From assembly GCF_000520995.1 (NCBI RefSeq), contig NZ_JACA01000001.1:62001-126000 (forward strand): DNA of 64,000 nucleotides. Direction: 5' to 3'. Of the stretch, positions 25,825-34,333 are shown one piece after another. The DNA comes from Aquimarina macrocephali JAMB N27 (lineage in GTDB: Bacteria > Bacteroidota > Bacteroidia > Flavobacteriales > Flavobacteriaceae). Both the position numbers and the translations under genes were made by a program. Under the pieces are notes generated by a model, which saw only the letters and a program-made list of their open reading frames with translations, did no database searches and was not told where the DNA came from. Every line of letters begins with the position of its first letter. Positions within the stretch are counted from its first letter, which is position 1.

Positions 25825-26470
25825 TAGTAAGTTCTTCAATAATTAATAATTGTTGCCCCTTTAGCGCCCAAACCAATACTTTAACATAATCACTTACAGC
25901 TTTTTTAATATTTTCGGGTTCTGTGATATCTATAGATCCTTTCCATATTAATTCTCTCTCTTTATCAGGGCAAATACAATACAGTGAGGATTCTGCATGA
26001 AAAATTTGATATTCCTCATAATAATCTTCATCATAATATATATCCTGATTTTCATAGTAGTCATCTCTAAAACTGTCAAATGTTTTATCTAGGTTTCTAT
26101 ATGCTTTTACCACTGTTACCTTATCTTCGACTCCTAATACTTTGGAAAGTAAGATTGCATCAAAACCATTTTCTATAAGCTGAGACTCAAGAGACATCAT
26201 TTCTTTTTCGGTTTTTGGAGAAGTTGTAAAAGAACTCTCGAAATAGTCTAAACTTTTTACAGCATTAACTCCGCTTTTTTTTAGTTCTTTTGCCAATTTC
26301 TTTTCGAATACTTTTCGTGCACTTTCATCCGGAGTGATTCCAATAACCAAAACTTTTTGAGCTTCAAACGTATCAATATCAGGGTTTTTCCAGTTTTCGA
26401 CTAATTCACTAGACGTGCAACCGTACAACAACCCACTAATTAATAAAAGACATATATATAACTTGTTCAT
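25805..26470 (-). CDS. Uncharacterised lipoprotein
   Basis: A 221-residue lipoprotein with lipobox LLYGC (Cys18). The mature part begins with a stretch like those in Bacteroidota envelope proteins of the DUF4136-like type (ENWKNPDI...KVLVIGITPDESARKVFEKKLAKEL). An acidic, tyrosine-rich loop lies at about 140-160. No catalytic motif is visible. It lies between a flavodoxin-fold protein and the lactate dehydrogenase, on one minus-strand unit. Confidence 0.65.
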   Translation of the reverse strand: MNKLYICLLLISGLLYGCTSSELVENWKNPDIDTFEAQKVLVIGITPDESARKVFEKKLAKELKKSGVNAVKSLDYFESSFTTSPKTEKEMMSLESQLIENGFDAILLSKVLGVEDKVTVVKAYRNLDKTFDSFRDDYYENQDIYYDEDYYEEYQIFHAESSLYCICPDKERELIWKGSIDITEPENIKKAVSDYVKVLVWALKGQQLLIIEELTNEDIDI

Positions 26471-26489
26471 ATTTTCTAGGTTTACGTTA

Positions 26490-27011
26490 TTAAAATTTAT
26501 TTAAGGTCTGCGGTTTTATAATTTTATCCAATCGTTCTACTACTATATTGGTATATTCTGATGTTTTTTCGATAACAGATTCTCCAGATATTACATCAAT
26601 ATCTTCTAAAGCTATATTACTACTCCCTACTGTGGAAAGAATAATGAGTTTATCTAATTGATCCGGGTGATTTTTAATAAACTTTTTCACATTTCTGGGT
26701 GGACTCCCATATTCCCAAGAGTTAATAATAACCAAAGCATCCCACTTATCAATATTTACAGTAAACATGGTATACACATCTATTACCTTAAAATAAACCG
26801 AATCATTTTGATAATGCTTAAGGATATTCTGGACCAAGGAATCCTTAAACCTGCTTCCTTGTGAAGCTATCAAAACCTTAGTTTCCAGGTTAGAATCATT
26901 AACTTCAAAAGGGATTACAGTATCCATAGAATAGGTATACTCATACCACACCCAAAACCCGGAAAAGAGTATCAAAACAGAAAATACTATGATTTTTAGT
27001 ATACGTTTCAT
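26490..27011 (-). CDS. Membrane-anchored flavodoxin-like protein
   Basis: A 173-residue protein with one N-terminal membrane helix (about 5-25). The rest resembles a flavodoxin fold: TKVLIASQGSRFKDSLVQNIL, then DKWDALVIINSWEYGSPPRNVKKFI, then KLIILSTVGSS. The usual phosphate loop (T-x-T-x-x-T) reads ASQGSR, so FMN binding is uncertain. It lies in the stress island and probably belongs to the unit ending with the lactate dehydrogenase gene. Confidence 0.6.
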   Translation of the reverse strand: MKRILKIIVFSVLILFSGFWVWYEYTYSMDTVIPFEVNDSNLETKVLIASQGSRFKDSLVQNILKHYQNDSVYFKVIDVYTMFTVNIDKWDALVIINSWEYGSPPRNVKKFIKNHPDQLDKLIILSTVGSSNIALEDIDVISGESVIEKTSEYTNIVVERLDKIIKPQTLNKF

Positions 27012-27052
27012 CTGCTTATAATTGATTGTTTTTTTATGTTCATTATACCTGA

Positions 27053-27496
27053 TTAACGCAACAGACGTTTTTGTTTGCTTTCTTTTATTATAGCCTTTAT
27101 CAAATCAAAAACTTTTCTTTTTATTTCTTTATACCTGTTGAGATATGTACTTACCTCAATTGTTAACGCCCAATGATCCTCTTTGTATTGTTTTTCTTTG
27201 ATAGGTTGATCAACTCCATCTAACAATATGGTAAGTTCATTATGGTGATTAATTATTTTTTTTAACAATGGGTCAATACCCTTTCTGCTAAGTGATAATT
27301 CTTGCAGTATGTTTTTACTCTTTTCAAAAGTTTTTTTTGAAATTAGTTGTAGTGTATGATTTTCGATAAGTTCATCTAAAAAGTGTTGTTCATCTTTGAT
27401 AAACTTAAGTTCTGATACCCAGTTTAAAGAAATCTCATGTAACTCTTCTGGACTGTGCCATTCTACATATTTCACCCTTGGTTGTTTTGCTTTCAT
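27053..27496 (-). CDS. Hypothetical helical protein, paralogue 1
   Basis: A 147-residue, mostly alpha-helical cytosolic protein with many charged residues. It shares size and pattern with the product at 28171-28587: both have W-x-S-x-L-x-F-I-x-x-E...F-x-x-x-L near residues 15-35, then coiled-coil-like helices. The pair brackets the Hsp20 gene. No known family is recognised. A role in low-oxygen stress is inferred only from position. Confidence 0.55.
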   Translation of the reverse strand: MKAKQPRVKYVEWHSPEELHEISLNWVSELKFIKDEQHFLDELIENHTLQLISKKTFEKSKNILQELSLSRKGIDPLLKKIINHHNELTILLDGVDQPIKEKQYKEDHWALTIEVSTYLNRYKEIKRKVFDLIKAIIKESKQKRLLR

Positions 27497-27572
27497 GATT
27501 TCATGGTTATTATTTTAGGCTTTTATCGTCCTTGATTAAGGAACGTGGTGATCCAGATTAATACATTAGAAG

Positions 27573-27609
27573 AGACAGAGAATAATATCCCTAAATCTAT
27601 TCTCTGTCT
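27573..27609 (-). terminator. Terminator after hsp20
   Basis: A 12-bp perfect stem (27573-27584 with 27598-27609) has a 13-base loop and lies 13 bases past the Hsp20 stop. No long T-run follows on the minus strand (CTCTTCT), so termination may be partial. Confidence 0.6.
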
Positions 27610-27621
27610 TTCTGTTAGAGG

Positions 27622-28065
27622 TTAATCTATTTCAATTACTTTTTTGGGTTGTTCTTTTGCTTCTTCTCTTTTTATGAGATTAAGTGTTAGTACCCCATTT
27701 TCGTATGTAGCTTTAACCTTTTCATTTTGGTTTACACTGGTAGGTAATTGTAATTTTCTGTCGAATTCATTGTAACTAAATTCTTTACGTGTATACCCCT
27801 TATCCTCTTCTACTTCTTCTTTACTTTTTTGAGCACAAATGTGTAATACATCATCTTCCATAGTTACTTCAATATCTTTTTTTGAAAAACCAGGAACCGC
27901 GAGTTCAATTTCAAAATCATCCTTGTTTTCTTTGACGTTCATTGCGGGAGGTTTTCTGTCTTTCACGAAAAAATCGTCTGCAAAAAAATCATCAGTATCT
28001 AACCATGCAGAAACACGGTCATTGATCCAAGGAAATCTGTTTTTGTTAAATTTAATTAATGACAT
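27622..28065 (-). CDS. Small heat shock protein Hsp20
   Basis: A 147-residue alpha-crystallin chaperone that holds unfolded proteins. The crystallin domain spans about 38-135 (AMNVKENKDDFEIELAVPGFSKKDIEV ... YENGVLTLNL), and the C-terminal V-I-E-I-D stretch resembles the I-x-I oligomerisation motif. An FNR-like box lies upstream at the standard distance. Hsp20 together with Usp and an Acg-like nitroreductase parallels the mycobacterial DosR dormancy set. Confidence 0.92.
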   Translation of the reverse strand: MSLIKFNKNRFPWINDRVSAWLDTDDFFADDFFVKDRKPPAMNVKENKDDFEIELAVPGFSKKDIEVTMEDDVLHICAQKSKEEVEEDKGYTRKEFSYNEFDRKLQLPTSVNQNEKVKATYENGVLTLNLIKREEAKEQPKKVIEID

Positions 28066-28097
28066 AACGTTAAGGTTTATTAGAGTTATTATTACCC

Positions 28098-28140
28098 TAA
28101 AGTTAAGTTCACAACAGGTTTATCAAAATGATAATTATCA
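28098..28140 (-). promoter_or_regulatory. FNR-like box and promoter of hsp20
   Basis: TGATAATTATCA (28129-28140) is a perfect palindrome. On the minus strand, 23 bases later, comes -7-like TAACTTTA (28098-28105). The predicted start is near 28092. A 6-bp hairpin TAGGTT-TTT-AACCTA (28147-28161) next to it may end the neighbouring transcript. Confidence 0.75.
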
Positions 28141-28170
28141 GTTTATTAGGTTTTTAACCTAGCTTTAACT

Positions 28171-28587
28171 TTACTTCTTATTCTTTTTTAAAACCCCACC
28201 TGCGTAAAGAAAAACTTCGGACTTTAATCTGCTGAAATTTTTATAGAAATCATCAAACGTGCACCTTACCAAAATATGATTTTTATAATAAAAATTGTCG
28301 CAAGAAATAGTATCACATTCTAACATGCCCCCCAATTCACTTTCGTGTGTTCTTATACCTTGATTTATATTTTGTATTTCTTTTTCTAGTACTTCAATTT
28401 GCTCTTTAAACTCTTGCAAACGTTCAAAAAGGTTTGGAGTAGTAGGTTCAAAAACATAAGAATTTAGTAATTGATTGATAAAAAGTATTTCACCTTCTAT
28501 AAATCGAAGACTTGATTTCCATTTTAGAATATCAAAATGGATCTCTTTTAGTTCTTTATCTGACGTATTATCTGTTGCTGCCATCAT
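28171..28587 (-). CDS. Hypothetical helical protein, paralogue 2
   Basis: A 138-residue coiled-coil-rich protein similar in layout to the 27053-27496 product (W-K-S-S-L-R-F-I-E-x-E). It has two cysteines near the middle (ECDTISCDNF). A TTG at 28614 would add nine residues, but that base is part of the predicted -7 element, so I start at ATG 28587. It has its own FNR-like box, which ties this unknown family to the low-oxygen regulon. Confidence 0.55.
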   Translation of the reverse strand: MMAATDNTSDKELKEIHFDILKWKSSLRFIEGEILFINQLLNSYVFEPTTPNLFERLQEFKEQIEVLEKEIQNINQGIRTHESELGGMLECDTISCDNFYYKNHILVRCTFDDFYKNFSRLKSEVFLYAGGVLKKNKK

Positions 28588-28613
28588 TTTTTCCAGGTTT
28601 TTAAAGCTTACCA

Positions 28614-28656
28614 AAAAGGTACTTAACCTCTATAAAATAAAAAGTGATAATTATCA
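28614..28656 (-). promoter_or_regulatory. FNR-like box and promoter of helical paralogue 2
   Basis: Perfect palindrome TGATAATTATCA at 28645-28656, then 23 bases, then TACCTTTT (28614-28621) on the minus strand. The predicted start is near 28608. Confidence 0.7.
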
Positions 28657-28669
28657 GGTTTTGTGGGTT

Positions 28670-29644
28670 TTAACAAGGAAGTAGTTTACAAGATGTAATA
28701 ATATCTTTAATATCTAATCTTTTTCGTATCCTTTCTGGGTATTCTTTTACTTTTCCTATTCGTAAAAGCATTTGTATTTCTTTGTCTATCTTTAATGATG
28801 TCTTTAATAAATCATAATATTCTTTTTCTTCTAATACTTGACTCATAGGGTGAACCGCAATTTGGTTATGTATACATTCTAACCAAACTCGTTCTAATAA
28901 TCTTCCTGTTTTTATCAATTCGGCGTTACTATAAGAATCAGATGTGATCAAAATATATCCTGAACAAGAATTTAGTTGTTCTCTTGCACTCTTAATAGAG
29001 CTTTTTATAAATGTTTTTCCTGTGACTGATTTTTTCATAAAAAAAAGATTGAATAAAAAACGTTTAATTCCTTTTATTTCTAATGCTTCAGGTGTTATTC
29101 CATCTTTTCTCTGTTTTTCTTCTTTATAAGAAAAAGTCATCCATTTTGCCAATTCTCTAAGCTTACTAGTATCTTTCATTTGAAAACTATACGCATTTAA
29201 AGAATAATCAATGATTTTTTTGGTTTCTTTATTTTCTATTGGAAAGTACAAGATAGCATCTGATGGGCTGATCAATTTTGTTATTGTTGTATCGTCTATT
29301 TTTTTTTCTAAATATGGTTTCCTAATTGTTAAACGTTTCTTTATCAGTTCAATATTTCGATTTGTTTTTACCAAATTATGATCTTGTTGAAGATTAAGGA
29401 TTATTTCAACATCATTAATCGTTACAGTTGAACTATATCCTAAATCTTGTGCAGATAACACACAATTTTCTATAAATGCTCCTATTGAAATCCATGTTTC
29501 TCTATTATTTGGATCAACAAATGGTAATACTCTATCATAATTAGGGTACACTTTAATCTCATTATTTTTTGGTATCTCAACAGTCCACATTTGGGCATTA
29601 TGACTACTTGGAGCATAAGAACCGTATGTTATTATTTCTTTCAT
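28670..29644 (-). CDS. Acg-like nitroreductase-family protein
   Basis: A 324-residue protein with the opening APSSHNAQMW (11-20), typical of FMN-binding Acg/nitroreductase-like proteins. Later segments fit a duplicated nitroreductase fold (IGAFIENCVLSAQDLGY; SGYILITSDSY...GRLLERVWLE). Family members in Mycobacterium are DosR-regulated and may sequester flavin rather than reduce substrates. It sits in the minus-strand stress unit below the RNase and ATP-cone genes. No box lies directly before it, so it is probably co-transcribed. Confidence 0.78.
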   Translation of the reverse strand: MKEIITYGSYAPSSHNAQMWTVEIPKNNEIKVYPNYDRVLPFVDPNNRETWISIGAFIENCVLSAQDLGYSSTVTINDVEIILNLQQDHNLVKTNRNIELIKKRLTIRKPYLEKKIDDTTITKLISPSDAILYFPIENKETKKIIDYSLNAYSFQMKDTSKLRELAKWMTFSYKEEKQRKDGITPEALEIKGIKRFLFNLFFMKKSVTGKTFIKSSIKSAREQLNSCSGYILITSDSYSNAELIKTGRLLERVWLECIHNQIAVHPMSQVLEEKEYYDLLKTSLKIDKEIQMLLRIGKVKEYPERIRKRLDIKDIITSCKLLPC

Positions 29645-29707
29645 ATCAGTAGTTTAAGAAGAACTAAGTTTCTTATTCCTTGCACTAGTTTTATTTATCA
29701 TAAAAAA

Positions 29708-31078
29708 TCAAACCAAAATCTCTATAACCTCATATAGCTTAGGGATATGAACTTTCCAGTGGTATGTATCTTGTATTTTTACTCGTAATGTGTCTGCAGC
29801 AGTAGCTTCGCCATGAACCAGAAAAACTTTTTCGGGTATATTTTTAATCTCACTCATCCAGTTTAATAATTCTTTCTGATCTGCATGAGCCGATAGGCTC
29901 TCTATATTATGAATCTTTGCTTTTACCGGGTAATATTTACCAAATAGTTTAACCTCATGAGCTCCTTCTTGCAATTGCCTGCCACGGGTTCCTTCTGCCT
30001 GGAAACCTACTAGTACTATAGAAGTATTATCAATATCTATATGTTGTTGTAAATATGTAAGTACTCTACCTCCTGTTACCATTCCGCTGCCTGCAATAAC
30101 AATTTTTGGATGAGGATTATCGATAACCTCCCAGGTCTCTTTGTAAGACATCACAATATTAATATGGTTGCAGATCGCATGATATTCATTCATTGGTAAT
30201 TTATGCCAGCCGGGAAAGCTTTCAAAAACAGAAAGCACATTATTCCCCATGGGGCTATCTACATAAACAGGAAGGTTTGGTATGCGGTTTTTTTGATATA
30301 GTTTCCAAAGTATATACATCAAAGCTTGTAATCTTTCTACTGCAAATGAAGGAATTATCAAAATCCCTCTGTTATACAATGTATCATTAATCAAAGTGAT
30401 GAGTTTTTCTTCAACAACTTCACGAGGGTGCAACTTATTACCATAAGTACTTTCTATAAAAAGAAAATCTGCCCAATCTGGTTTTTCTGGAGCATAAAGT
30501 AATACATCATCTGTTCTTCCCAAGTCTCCAGAAAACACCAATATCTTTCCATAAAGATTTAACTCGATAAAAGTAGACCCAATAATATGTCCATTATATC
30601 TGAATCTAAATTGTATATCCTTAGATAACGAGATCCAGGTATCTTTCTCCTCTCTTTTAAAACATTTAATTGTTTTCTCTACATCATTCTTGGTATAAAA
30701 AGGTAACGCAGGGTGATGTTTAGAATATCCTTCTTTGTTAGCTTTTTCGGCTTCTTCTTCGTGTATCTTTGCACTATCTCTTAAAATGATTTCTGTAATT
30801 GCCAATGTAGGTGCTGTAGCTACAATATCTCCTGCAAACCCTTGCTTAATTAATCTTGGCAAATAACCTGTATGATCCAAATGCCCATGAGTAAGCAGTA
30901 TAATATCAATCGAAGAAGCATCGATAGGTAAATCTTGCCAGTTTAATTCTCGCAATTCTTTTATTCCTTGAAACATACCGCAGTCAATCAATATGTTTTT
31001 TTGAGGAGTTTCTATATAAAATTTAGACCCAGTAACAACCCCGGCAGCTCCCAAAAAGTGAATTTTAATTGATGGCAT
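29708..31078 (-). CDS. Metallo-beta-lactamase/beta-CASP ribonuclease
   Basis: A 456-residue zinc nuclease of the CPSF/RNase J-like superfamily. Motif 2 is THGHLDH (H64, H66, D68, H69), with ESTYGN at the beta-CASP boundary and IAGSGMVTGGR and LSAHADQKELL in the C-terminal half. It probably processes or degrades RNA. It lies 11 bases downstream of an ATP-cone nuclease-like gene, which suggests RNA turnover under energy stress. Direction and substrate are unknown. Confidence 0.87.
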   Translation of the reverse strand: MPSIKIHFLGAAGVVTGSKFYIETPQKNILIDCGMFQGIKELRELNWQDLPIDASSIDIILLTHGHLDHTGYLPRLIKQGFAGDIVATAPTLAITEIILRDSAKIHEEEAEKANKEGYSKHHPALPFYTKNDVEKTIKCFKREEKDTWISLSKDIQFRFRYNGHIIGSTFIELNLYGKILVFSGDLGRTDDVLLYAPEKPDWADFLFIESTYGNKLHPREVVEEKLITLINDTLYNRGILIIPSFAVERLQALMYILWKLYQKNRIPNLPVYVDSPMGNNVLSVFESFPGWHKLPMNEYHAICNHINIVMSYKETWEVIDNPHPKIVIAGSGMVTGGRVLTYLQQHIDIDNTSIVLVGFQAEGTRGRQLQEGAHEVKLFGKYYPVKAKIHNIESLSAHADQKELLNWMSEIKNIPEKVFLVHGEATAADTLRVKIQDTYHWKVHIPKLYEVIEILV

Positions 31079-31089
31079 AAGATTCTATT

Positions 31090-31926
31090 TTATGCTGTAC
31101 ATAGCATTTTGATTTCATTCATAATATTTTGTTTTCGTTTTTCAGAAATACCTAAATGATCCAGAAAAAAAATCTGTTCTATCAATTGTTTTGCTAAAAC
31201 AATATTTCGGCTTAATAAAAATTGCTTTTCACGATTTGTTAAAAGTGTAGACACTGTTATCGGATATAGCCCTAAACGATCAATCCTGTCTTTAAGGCTA
31301 TTCTCTTTAGGGTAATCCCAACTTAATAAATACAATCCTGCACACTTGCCATATTGAATTGCGTCTTTTGTAAAACGTGTGTTGGTCACTACCCAACCTT
31401 CATTAGGAATCATCTTCCCGCTATGTTCATGATGAGCTTCAATATCTCTAAATCGGGAATGGATATATAAAGGGACTTTTACATTACAGTTACGCCCCTC
31501 TTCGCTATGAAACTTACATTCTATAACAAGGTAATCACTATTTTTTCTGGCCACTACATCAACCTCATGAGAGACACACATACCTTTAATGATCTGCCCC
31601 ACTTCTACCTGATATCCAGAATATTGTAATATAGATGCGACAAAACGTTCAAAAGGAAAACCCGTTGGCCCCAACTCATAAATCGCTTTTTTTAGCTTAT
31701 ATTTTGAAGCAAAAACAGATTTCTTCTTTTTAAGTAATGCGAAAGCACGATTATAAATTTCTCTGGTAGAAATACCCTGATATAATTCGTCTCTAACAAT
31801 TCCCAGAATATGTTCTATTGCTCTATCATCTGCACCACTTCGTTTTAAGGAATTACGAAGTTTCTGGAGTGAAAATTTAACTTTTTCTCCAGAAGATTTT
31901 ATAACATCAAAATTCTGGTTTTGCAT
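31090..31926 (-). CDS. ATP-cone plus PD-(D/E)XK nuclease-like protein
   Basis: A 278-residue fusion. Residues 1-90 form an ATP-cone (VIKSSGEKVKFSLQKLRNSLKRSGA...), the nucleotide-sensing module known from ribonucleotide reductase and NrdR. Residues 85-210 resemble a Mrr-type restriction-endonuclease fold: E93, D123 in HEVDVV and E136/K138 in IECKF. The last 60 residues are helical. This suggests a nuclease gated by ATP/dATP level. It is adjacent to the beta-CASP RNase and Usp genes rather than to a methyltransferase, so it is unlikely to be a classic restriction enzyme. Confidence 0.8.
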   Translation of the reverse strand: MQNQNFDVIKSSGEKVKFSLQKLRNSLKRSGADDRAIEHILGIVRDELYQGISTREIYNRAFALLKKKKSVFASKYKLKKAIYELGPTGFPFERFVASILQYSGYQVEVGQIIKGMCVSHEVDVVARKNSDYLVIECKFHSEEGRNCNVKVPLYIHSRFRDIEAHHEHSGKMIPNEGWVVTNTRFTKDAIQYGKCAGLYLLSWDYPKENSLKDRIDRLGLYPITVSTLLTNREKQFLLSRNIVLAKQLIEQIFFLDHLGISEKRKQNIMNEIKMLCTA

Positions 31927-31961
31927 TAAAATTATTTAAATATGAAATACAACTAAACACC

Positions 31962-32384
31962 TTAATGAATACGCTGCTGATCTTTTTTGAAATATGATCT
32001 TACCAAAGCTTTGGTTTGATTATCGGTCATACTATCTGCTTTGATAACATCCTTTACCTTTTTACTTATTTCTTTATAGTTTATCTCTAATTCTTTACTG
32101 AATTTTTCTCCTGTTTCTGCAGGTCCGTAAATTACGATCTTATCTGCATCTTTTATATGAGAAGCTACGTTCTTAAAATAAGCCTTAAACTGGTGTTTTT
32201 CGCGCTCCAGATATTTACTATCCTGAACCACATCCTGTGGTCCGCCTTTAAATCGTGTACCAGAACCACCATGTATGCGAAAATTCTCTATTCCTGATAC
32301 TATAGTTGTCATATCCTCATTATCCTCTTTTACCAAAATGACATGAGCCTTTTCTTTATCTATCCAGATTCCTATATGTTTCAT
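31962..32384 (-). CDS. Hypothetical protein with possible release-factor-like domain
   Basis: A 140-residue protein. The opening HIGIWIDKEKAHVILVKEDN and the stretch ADKIVIYGPAETGEKFSKELE resemble the core of bacterial relatives of archaeal/eukaryotic release factor domain 2 (baeRF/Dom34-like); this is tentative. A ribosome-rescue or hibernation role would fit a dormancy island, but no catalytic motif supports it. It lies between a Usp gene and the ATP-cone nuclease, with 96 bases upstream and no FNR-like box, so it is probably read from the Usp promoter. Confidence 0.5.
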   Translation of the reverse strand: MKHIGIWIDKEKAHVILVKEDNEDMTTIVSGIENFRIHGGSGTRFKGGPQDVVQDSKYLEREKHQFKAYFKNVASHIKDADKIVIYGPAETGEKFSKELEINYKEISKKVKDVIKADSMTDNQTKALVRSYFKKDQQRIH

Positions 32385-32480
32385 ATTTTTAAATCTATTT
32401 TATGTTCTACGATTACAAAAGAGTACCCAGTAAGTAGTTATAAAGATTATTAAAACGACAAACCGGATACCCATACTTAC

Positions 32481-33332
32481 CTAATTTGTTAAATCATGCA
32501 GTGCTAATACAGGGACTTTAGAATGATGCCCCAAACTTTTTACCATTGGTTTTGAAAATATACTTCCAAAAAAACTATGTTTTCTATTAATAAAAGTAAT
32601 CATATCACTTCCTCTACTTTCAACAAAACTGCTAAGTCCTCCTTTTACATCTATATTATGCAGTGTATGAAAACTGTATTGTAAACCATCAAGGTATTCT
32701 ATGAGTAGTTTTTTATTGTTCTCTTGTTCTTCTTCTAAGGTATCATCGTTAGTTATATGAAGAATTTTAATTTCCGCATTAGTGATCCTTGCTATTTCAA
32801 TAAGATATTGCAATTCTCTACGTTTGACATGAGTTTTATAATCGGTTGGAAACACAATTTCTTTTGGTTCCTTATAATTAGCATCCTCTGGGATAGCCAT
32901 AACAGGGCAATTTCTTACTTTTTCCATCACCAAAACTGTATTACTACCATAAATCAAATCCCCAGCATTAGTAGTCCCTTTGGTTCCCATAACGATCATC
33001 TCTATATCCTTTTTCTCTACAGTATCTTTGATAGCACTCAATACAGTATTGAATTCAGATATTATAAAAAATTTATGATTAGGGTTATCATCTCTAAAAC
33101 TTAACCTTTCCTCGATTTTACTTAAGCCTTTTTCTGATTTCTCTTTAGCCTCTTCATAAAGTCGTTCTCCTGGTTCGGGAATCATCATACTTTCTAATGC
33201 ATAACCTGTTGCATTAAACACATTAAGTACGTAAAAATCACATGTTTCGTTTTTATATAATTCTATAGCATATAGTATAGCATTCCACGCGTTTTTTGAA
33301 AAATCCGTGGGTAATAAAATCTTTTTTTTCAT
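32481..33332 (-). CDS. Universal stress protein, tandem UspA domains
   Basis: A 283-residue two-domain Usp. Domain 1 begins KKKILLPTDFSKNAWNAILYAI and has the ATP loop GTKGTTNAGDLIYGSN; the second domain has degenerated. ATG 33332 is preferred to the GTG three bases earlier. It has its own FNR-like box and stands at the head of the unit running through the ATP-cone nuclease, RNase and nitroreductase genes. Confidence 0.88.
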   Translation of the reverse strand: MKKKILLPTDFSKNAWNAILYAIELYKNETCDFYVLNVFNATGYALESMMIPEPGERLYEEAKEKSEKGLSKIEERLSFRDDNPNHKFFIISEFNTVLSAIKDTVEKKDIEMIVMGTKGTTNAGDLIYGSNTVLVMEKVRNCPVMAIPEDANYKEPKEIVFPTDYKTHVKRRELQYLIEIARITNAEIKILHITNDDTLEEEQENNKKLLIEYLDGLQYSFHTLHNIDVKGGLSSFVESRGSDMITFINRKHSFFGSIFSKPMVKSLGHHSKVPVLALHDLTN

Positions 33333-33359
33333 CACTTAGGTCTTTTAGGATTAGTCTTA

Positions 33360-33402
33360 TCAATTTATGGATATAGCCTTACAAAAACTATGATAATTAT
33401 CA
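33360..33402 (-). promoter_or_regulatory. FNR-like box and promoter of usp 32481
   Basis: Perfect palindrome TGATAATTATCA (33391-33402), 23-base spacer, then TAAATTGA (33360-33367) as a weaker -7 on the minus strand. The box lies directly beyond the stop codon of the upstream Usp gene. Confidence 0.65.
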
Positions 33403-33405
33403 GCT

Positions 33406-34248
33406 TTACTCAGGAATAACCAAGAAAGGAATAGGCGTATGAAATCCTATTTTTTTAATAACAGGTTCGTGTGTAATGCTTTCTATAAGACTATGTTTGT
33501 ATTGTGACATACATAACATATCAATATTCATATCATCAATAAATTCATTTATAAGTTTGGCTTTTTGAGTAAATCGAGGAATCCAATGAATACAATAATT
33601 ATAGTCTTTGAAATTTTCTTTAAGACTCTTAAGATTATGTTCTTGTATTTCGTCTAATTTCTCTTCTTCATGGATATGCATTACTCTAATATTTGAAGAA
33701 AATACGGTAACAATCTCCAGAAGAGGTTTTAAAGATTCTATACTATAAAGACATTTAAAATCTGTTGCAAAAGCAATCTCTGTAGGTTTTTTAAAATCAA
33801 ATTCATCTGGTACCGCCAGTATCGCACAATCCTTAATATTTTTGATGGCTTTAACGGTATTACTTCCTATAAGAACTTCTTTAACACCACTAGCTCCCTT
33901 AGTCCCCATAACTACAAGATCAATGTTTTTACTCTTTATTGTTTTGTTAATGGTATCGGTGAGTTTTTTGGAAACCGAAATAGTTTCAAACGTATGCTTA
34001 AAATCTTCTGTATCTCTAACTATAGAATGAAGTGTTTCGGTAAGTTTTTCCTGCGACTCATTACTTAATTCCTGATATAACAAATCTCCTTTGGTAGTAT
34101 TAATTCTGCTGGTTAAAACAGAAGTATCTACATCAAAAGTATTCAAAATATAGAATTTACACTCCTGATCTTGAAATAAACGGGTGACATAAAAAAGGGC
34201 ACCATAGGCGTTATTAGAAAAATCCGTGGGAACAAGTATTCTTTTCAT
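33406..34248 (-). CDS. Universal stress protein, tandem UspA domains
   Basis: A 280-residue Usp. It starts MKRILVPTDFSNNAYGALFYV and has ATP loop GTKGASGVKEVLIGSN in domain 1. Domain 2 retains only the fold pattern (EIAFATDFKCLYS). Its C-terminal strand FLVIPE follows the family. It is preceded by an imperfect FNR-like box at the standard distance. Confidence 0.87.
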   Translation of the reverse strand: MKRILVPTDFSNNAYGALFYVTRLFQDQECKFYILNTFDVDTSVLTSRINTTKGDLLYQELSNESQEKLTETLHSIVRDTEDFKHTFETISVSKKLTDTINKTIKSKNIDLVVMGTKGASGVKEVLIGSNTVKAIKNIKDCAILAVPDEFDFKKPTEIAFATDFKCLYSIESLKPLLEIVTVFSSNIRVMHIHEEEKLDEIQEHNLKSLKENFKDYNYCIHWIPRFTQKAKLINEFIDDMNIDMLCMSQYKHSLIESITHEPVIKKIGFHTPIPFLVIPE

Positions 34249-34275
34249 CGCTTTTCAGTTTTACTAATTATATTA

Positions 34276-34318
34276 TAAAACTAGCTTTATAATACTAGGA
34301 ATACTATGACAAATCTCA
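34276..34318 (-). promoter_or_regulatory. Imperfect FNR-like box and promoter of usp 33406
   Basis: TGACAAATCTCA (34307-34318) departs from TGAYnnnnRTCA at one position. A -7-like TAGTTTTA (34276-34283) lies exactly 23 bases downstream on the minus strand, which supports it as functional. Confidence 0.6.
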
Positions 34319-34333
34319 TGTCTATATAAACTC

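Noticed and set aside
31090-31926. Type II/IV restriction enzyme of a restriction-modification system
   Set aside because: No methyltransferase or specificity gene is adjacent, and an ATP-cone is fused; the neighbours are stress genes.
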